From Ruegeria sp. THAF57 (GTDB lineage Bacteria > Pseudomonadota > Alphaproteobacteria > Rhodobacterales > Rhodobacteraceae), in NCBI RefSeq assembly GCF_903914075.1, contig NZ_CAIWNQ010000001.1, positions 558,001 through 622,000 of the forward strand: DNA of 64,000 nucleotides, in the 5' to 3' direction. The stretch's first letter is position 1. Each line of letters starts with the position of its first letter. The notes beneath the pieces were generated by a model, which worked only from the letters and a program-made list of their open reading frames with translations, had not been told where the DNA came from and made no database searches. The position numbers were made by a program, and so were the translations under genes. This document shows positions 60,045 to 64,000 of this stretch, one piece after another.

Positions 60045-63000
60045 ATGTCACACAGCCTGCGCGCCCATATCGACGGTCAGACCTATGCAGATCAGTCAGC
60101 CATTTTGGATCACCTGATTGCGCAGGCGGATCTTACCCAAGCCGATCGCGAGTCTATTTGCGCGTCTGCCGCACAGTTGGTGCGCGATATTCGCTCCAGC
60201 ACGTCGCCCGGCATGATGGAGGTATTTCTGGCCGAATACGGCCTGTCCACTGACGAAGGCGTGGCCTTGATGTGCCTGGCCGAAGCACTGTTGCGTGTCC
60301 CCGATGCCGACACGATCGACGCGTTGATCGAGGATAAGATTGCGCCATCCGATTGGGGTAAACACCTTGGCCAATCTTCGTCTTCGCTGGTCAATGCCTC
60401 AACGTGGGCCTTGATGCTGACGGGTAAGGTTCTGGATGAAGGCAAATTGTCTCCAGTCGGCGCCCTGCGCGGCGCAATCAAGCGATTGGGCGAGCCTGTG
60501 ATCCGCACGGCCGTAGGCCGGGCTATGAAAGAAATGGGCCGTCAGTTCGTACTGGGCGAAACCATCCAAGCCGCAATGGACCGCGCCAAGGGGATGGAAG
60601 CCAAAGGCTATACCTATTCCTACGACATGCTGGGCGAGGCCGCCCGGACCGAAGCCGACGCCGCCCGCTATCACCTATCCTATTCGCGCGCGATTGCGGC
60701 CATTTCCGATGCCTGTACCCATGACGACATACGCGCCAATCCGGGAATTTCGGTGAAGCTATCGGCGCTGCACCCGCGTTATGAACTGGCGCAGGAACAG
60801 CGCGTGATGGATGAGCTTGTGCCCCGCCTGCGTGCGCTCTGCCTGCTGGCCAAAGCCGCCGGAATGGGCCTGAACGTAGATGCCGAAGAAGCCGACCGCC
60901 TGTCCCTGTCGCTGCAAGTGGTCGAAGAGGTCATGGCCGAGCCTGCCCTGGCCGGGTGGGACGGGTTCGGGATTGTGGTTCAGGCATATGGTCCGCGCGC
61001 CGGGCTTGTTCTGGACACACTTTATGACATGGCCCAACGTCACGATCGCAAGTTAATGGTCCGGCTGGTCAAAGGGGCCTATTGGGATACCGAGATCAAG
61101 CGTGCGCAGGTCGAAGGCGTCGACGGCTTCCCTGTCTTCACCCGTAAGGCGGCAACCGACATCTCGTATATCGCCAATGCGCGCAAATTGCTGGGTATGA
61201 CCGACCGTATCTATCCGCAATTCGCCACGCACAACGCCCATACCGTCAGCGCGATCCTGCATATGGCCAAGGACCAACCCTATGAATTCCAGCGTCTGCA
61301 CGGGATGGGCGAAACGCTGCACGGGTTGGTCAAAGATCAGAACTCTACCCGCTGCCGTATCTACGCTCCGGTCGGTGCGCATCGTGACTTGTTGGCATAT
61401 CTGGTGCGTCGACTGTTGGAGAACGGTGCAAATTCATCTTTCGTGAACCAAATCGTGGATGAGACTGTGCCGCCAGAAGAAGTCGCCGCGGACCCGTTCA
61501 ACGAGGTCCGCGAACCGGCACGGCCACTGCCCACCGGACCTGAACTTTTTCAGCCCGAACGCCCGAACTCGCGCGGGTTTGACTTGCAACACACGCCCAC
61601 ATTGGATCGGATCGACGCCGCCCGCGATGGCTTCCGAGCACATCACTGGTACGCGCGGCCACTTTTGTCCGGGGATGCAACGCCCAAGGACGACCAGCCT
61701 GTCATCAACCCGGCCCAACCTCAGGATCGGCCCGGCGCTGTCGCCCCAGCAAGCGCCGAAGACGTCGAACTGGCACTGGCCTCAGCGGTGCCGTGGCAAT
61801 CGCCAGCGACCGAGCGGTCCCGCATCCTAAACGCCGCTGCCGACCTGTATGAAGACCATTTTGGCGAGCTTTTTGCGCTGTTGGCCCGTGAGGCTGGAAA
61901 ATCGCTTCCGGATGCGGTTGCTGAACTGCGTGAAGCCGTCGACTTCCTGCGGTATTATGCTGCGAATATTCCTGATCTTGCGCCTGCTGGAACCTTCACA
62001 TGCATCAGCCCGTGGAACTTTCCGCTGGCCATTTTCACCGGCCAGATTGCTGCGGCGCTTGCCACTGGTAACGCTGTACTGGCCAAACCCGCCCCGCAAA
62101 CGCCGTTGATCGCGCATCGCGCCGTGCAGTTGATGCATGAAGCAGGTGTGCCACTGGGTGTTCTGCAATTGCTGCCGGGTGGTCCCATGGTGGGTGCGGC
62201 ACTGACCTCGGATGCGCGGGTTTCGGGCGTGGCTTTTACAGGCTCCACCGCGACGGCCCTGAAAATTCGCGAGGCAATGGCAGAAAACCTGCGGCCCGGC
62301 ACCCCGTTGATCGCGGAAACCGGCGGGCTGAATGCCATGATAGTGGACAGCACCGCCCTGCCCGAACAAGCCGTTCAATCCATCATCGAAAGCGCGTTTC
62401 AATCGGCGGGTCAGCGCTGCTCGGCCCTTCGGTGCCTTTATGTGCAAGAGGACATAGCGGACGACCTGCTAACGATGCTGAAGGGCGCGATGGAGGCCCT
62501 GCAAGTTGGCGACCCGTGGTTGATTTCAACCGATTGCGGCCCTGTTATCGACAACGATGCACGGCAGGTCATCACGGATCACGTTGCAACCGCCCGTCGG
62601 GACGGGCGCATCTTGAAAGAGACGCCAACGCCGCCCGACGGCACATTCGTCGCACCGACGCTTATTGAAATCCCCGGCATTGCCGCGCTCGAACGAGAAA
62701 TTTTCGGCCCGGTTCTGCATGTCGTGCGATTCAAGGCGTCCGAGATTGATCAGGTGATCGCTGACATCAATGCCACGGGATACGGCCTGACCTTTGGCCT
62801 GCACACGCGCATTGACGACCGTGTTCAGCACATCACCGAAGCCGTTCACGCGGGCAATATCTATGTGAACCGTAACCAGATTGGAGCGATTGTCGGATCG
62901 CAACCATTTGGTGGTGAAGGCCTTTCTGGGACTGGCCCCAAAGCCGGCGGTCCAAACTACATGCCCCGTTTCTGCGCACCCGACCGCCAGAACAGCGCCG

Positions 63001-63446
63001 GGACGTGGAACGCAACAATGGGCGACATGCCTGCCCCCGATGGCGAACCGGCATCAGTTCAAACCCGCTCCCTGCCCGGCCCGACCGGAGAATCCAACCG
63101 CCTCAGCGAGTTCCCCCGCCCGCCTCTATTGTGTCTGGGGCCGGGTGAGGCCGCTGTTCAGACACAAGCGGCTGCAGTACAGGAACTGGGCGGTTCAGCA
63201 ATCCGCGCCACAGGTACAATCGACCTGCACCGGCTTGAAAATGCGACAGGTATCTCTGGCGTTTTGTGGTGGGGGGACGAAGCAACCGCCCGAGACATTG
63301 AACGGCATCTGGCCCGCCGCACTGGTCCGATCCTGCCCCTAATCCCCGGCTTGCCGGACAAGGCCCGAGTACTGGCCGAGCGCCACGTCTGCGTCGACAC
63401 AACCGCCGCAGGGGGTAACGCGGCGCTGCTGGGTGGTGCGGCCTAA
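60045..63446 (+). CDS. putA: Bifunctional proline dehydrogenase / P5C dehydrogenase
   Basis: A 1133-residue enzyme that oxidises proline to glutamate in two steps. It lacks the N-terminal ribbon-helix-helix repressor domain of enterobacterial PutA. The FAD-dependent proline dehydrogenase domain (about 80-470) has LVKGAYWDTEIKRAQVEG and YAPVGAHRDLLAYLVRRLLE. The aldehyde dehydrogenase domain (about 530-990) has IAETGGLNAMIVDSTALPE and QSAGQRCSALRCLYV with the catalytic Cys near residue 790. The C-terminal part (LPGPTGESNRL onward) is the conserved extra Rossmann-like domain of long PutAs. Divergent from the PutR-like regulator. Confidence 0.96.
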   Translation: MSHSLRAHIDGQTYADQSAILDHLIAQADLTQADRESICASAAQLVRDIRSSTSPGMMEVFLAEYGLSTDEGVALMCLAEALLRVPDADTIDALIEDKIAPSDWGKHLGQSSSSLVNASTWALMLTGKVLDEGKLSPVGALRGAIKRLGEPVIRTAVGRAMKEMGRQFVLGETIQAAMDRAKGMEAKGYTYSYDMLGEAARTEADAARYHLSYSRAIAAISDACTHDDIRANPGISVKLSALHPRYELAQEQRVMDELVPRLRALCLLAKAAGMGLNVDAEEADRLSLSLQVVEEVMAEPALAGWDGFGIVVQAYGPRAGLVLDTLYDMAQRHDRKLMVRLVKGAYWDTEIKRAQVEGVDGFPVFTRKAATDISYIANARKLLGMTDRIYPQFATHNAHTVSAILHMAKDQPYEFQRLHGMGETLHGLVKDQNSTRCRIYAPVGAHRDLLAYLVRRLLENGANSSFVNQIVDETVPPEEVAADPFNEVREPARPLPTGPELFQPERPNSRGFDLQHTPTLDRIDAARDGFRAHHWYARPLLSGDATPKDDQPVINPAQPQDRPGAVAPASAEDVELALASAVPWQSPATERSRILNAAADLYEDHFGELFALLAREAGKSLPDAVAELREAVDFLRYYAANIPDLAPAGTFTCISPWNFPLAIFTGQIAAALATGNAVLAKPAPQTPLIAHRAVQLMHEAGVPLGVLQLLPGGPMVGAALTSDARVSGVAFTGSTATALKIREAMAENLRPGTPLIAETGGLNAMIVDSTALPEQAVQSIIESAFQSAGQRCSALRCLYVQEDIADDLLTMLKGAMEALQVGDPWLISTDCGPVIDNDARQVITDHVATARRDGRILKETPTPPDGTFVAPTLIEIPGIAALEREIFGPVLHVVRFKASEIDQVIADINATGYGLTFGLHTRIDDRVQHITEAVHAGNIYVNRNQIGAIVGSQPFGGEGLSGTGPKAGGPNYMPRFCAPDRQNSAGTWNATMGDMPAPDGEPASVQTRSLPGPTGESNRLSEFPRPPLLCLGPGEAAVQTQAAAVQELGGSAIRATGTIDLHRLENATGISGVLWWGDEATARDIERHLARRTGPILPLIPGLPDKARVLAERHVCVDTTAAGGNAALLGGAA

Positions 63447-63455
63447 ACAGACCTT

Positions 63456-63483
63456 GACGCTGGGCTAAGGAAAGCCCAGCGTC
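63456..63483. other. Perfect hairpin between putA and rhomboid gene
   Basis: GACGCTGGGCT and AGCCCAGCGTC form a perfect 11-bp stem with an AAGGAA loop. It starts 9 bases after the putA stop and ends 5 bases before the rhomboid ATG. There is no T tract. The AAGGA in the loop is the only Shine-Dalgarno-like sequence for the next gene. Confidence 0.6.
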
Positions 63484-63488
63484 GCGCC

Positions 63489-64000
63489 ATGTTTCCCATC
63501 CGCGATCATAACCCTTCGGGGCGTACTCCGTTCGTCGTTTACCTGCTAATGGCAGCGAATATCCTGATCTTCATCAGCTATGCAGGCGCCATGGACGACG
63601 CGCGACTGATCAACCAGATCTACTATGATTACGCCGTGATACCGGCGCGGATCACCGATGGTTTCGCGTTTGATACATTGGTGACATCAATGTTCCTGCA
63701 CGGGAGCTGGATGCACCTTATCGGTAACATGCTGTTTCTGTGGATCTTTGGCGACAACCTCGAAGATGAGATGGGCCACCTGCCCTTTTTGCTGTTCTAT
63801 CTGGCTGCCGGAGTCAGCGCTGGCCTGATCCACGTCCTGACAGCCCCCGGTTCATTGGTCCCCACTATCGGCGCATCGGGCGCGATTGCCGGAGTGATGG
63901 GCGGCTATTTGCTGCTGTTCCCCAAGGCGCAGGTCGATATCCTGTTGATCTTGATCATTTATATTCGCGTCTTCACCATTCCGGCTTTTGTTATGCTTGG
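63489..64000 (+). CDS. Rhomboid intramembrane serine protease, 3' end cut by window
   Basis: The first 170 residues of an inner-membrane protease that cuts transmembrane substrates. The first helix follows MFPIRDHNPSGRTPFV. The conserved FLHGSWMHLIGNMLFLWIFG loop is near residue 75, and the catalytic Ser sits in PTIGASGAIAGVMGGY near residue 128 (GxSG motif). The catalytic His would lie beyond the window. It follows putA with only a hairpin between them, so it may be read from the putA message. Confidence 0.9.
   Translation, partial: MFPIRDHNPSGRTPFVVYLLMAANILIFISYAGAMDDARLINQIYYDYAVIPARITDGFAFDTLVTSMFLHGSWMHLIGNMLFLWIFGDNLEDEMGHLPFLLFYLAAGVSAGLIHVLTAPGSLVPTIGASGAIAGVMGGYLLLFPKAQVDILLILIIYIRVFTIPAFVML

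Overview
The window looks like chromosomal DNA of a marine alphaproteobacterium of the Rhodobacterales, Roseobacter group. I infer this from the moderately GC-rich code, the divergent PutR-type regulator and long bifunctional putA, the DUF1127 and Bax-inhibitor proteins, the many ABC importers, the TelA/SPFH cluster and a class A RNase P RNA. No genus is assigned. I see no prophage, insertion sequence, CRISPR array or integrase. Most of the window is ordinary core chromosome with a few catabolic islands.

Layout. 1-11.5 kb: a cut FAD dehydrogenase, a YbaY-META secreted protein, an SLC13 permease, a YmdB-type phosphoesterase, a DUF333 lipoprotein, folate and Mg2+ genes (5-FCL, mgtE), two convergent purine deaminases (guanine; probably 8-oxoguanine), a HisN-type phosphatase and an XRE regulator. 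11.8-25.5 kb: a quinone oxidoreductase and LysR gene that share a CTAG stop, DUF1127, Bax inhibitor-1 with its ribosome site in a hairpin, rpmG, a DUF1326-DUF2182 pair, the RNase P RNA (minus strand), an AmpD-like amidase, gatA-gatC, a 52-residue exported peptide behind two operator-like palindromes, a ceramidase-family membrane protein, tadA and an rRNA pseudouridine synthase.

25.6-31.1 kb: a tight plus-strand operon of a 29-residue membrane peptide, XpaC, TelA, a DUF2927 lipoprotein, an SPFH-GYF protein and a zinc-ribbon membrane protein. It recalls envelope-stress membrane scaffolds and is the best candidate here for an under-described system. 31.2-41.6 kb: nitroreductase, dtd, glycerate kinase, a CocE-type hydrolase, a complete dipeptide-type ABC importer and a phosphodiesterase. 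41.6-46.5 kb (minus): an esterase, an acyl-CoA synthetase and an MsbA-like exporter, then tRNA-Gly(TCC).

46.7-56.7 kb: a divergent amino-sugar island. The minus arm encodes a BadF-type sugar kinase, a GntR repressor, a SIS-domain isomerase/deaminase and NagA. The plus arm encodes the MurNAc-6-P etherase MurQ, a binding protein, two permeases, a Gfo/Idh/MocA oxidoreductase and an ATPase. Together these can import and degrade GlcNAc and probably MurNAc. The divergent promoter region carries two oppositely oriented GGTATT direct repeats that are probably the GntR operators. 56.9-64 kb: a Tat-exported PhoX phosphatase, a TPR protein, a divergent Lrp-type regulator and putA pair with a perfect inverted repeat between them, and a rhomboid protease cut by the window end.
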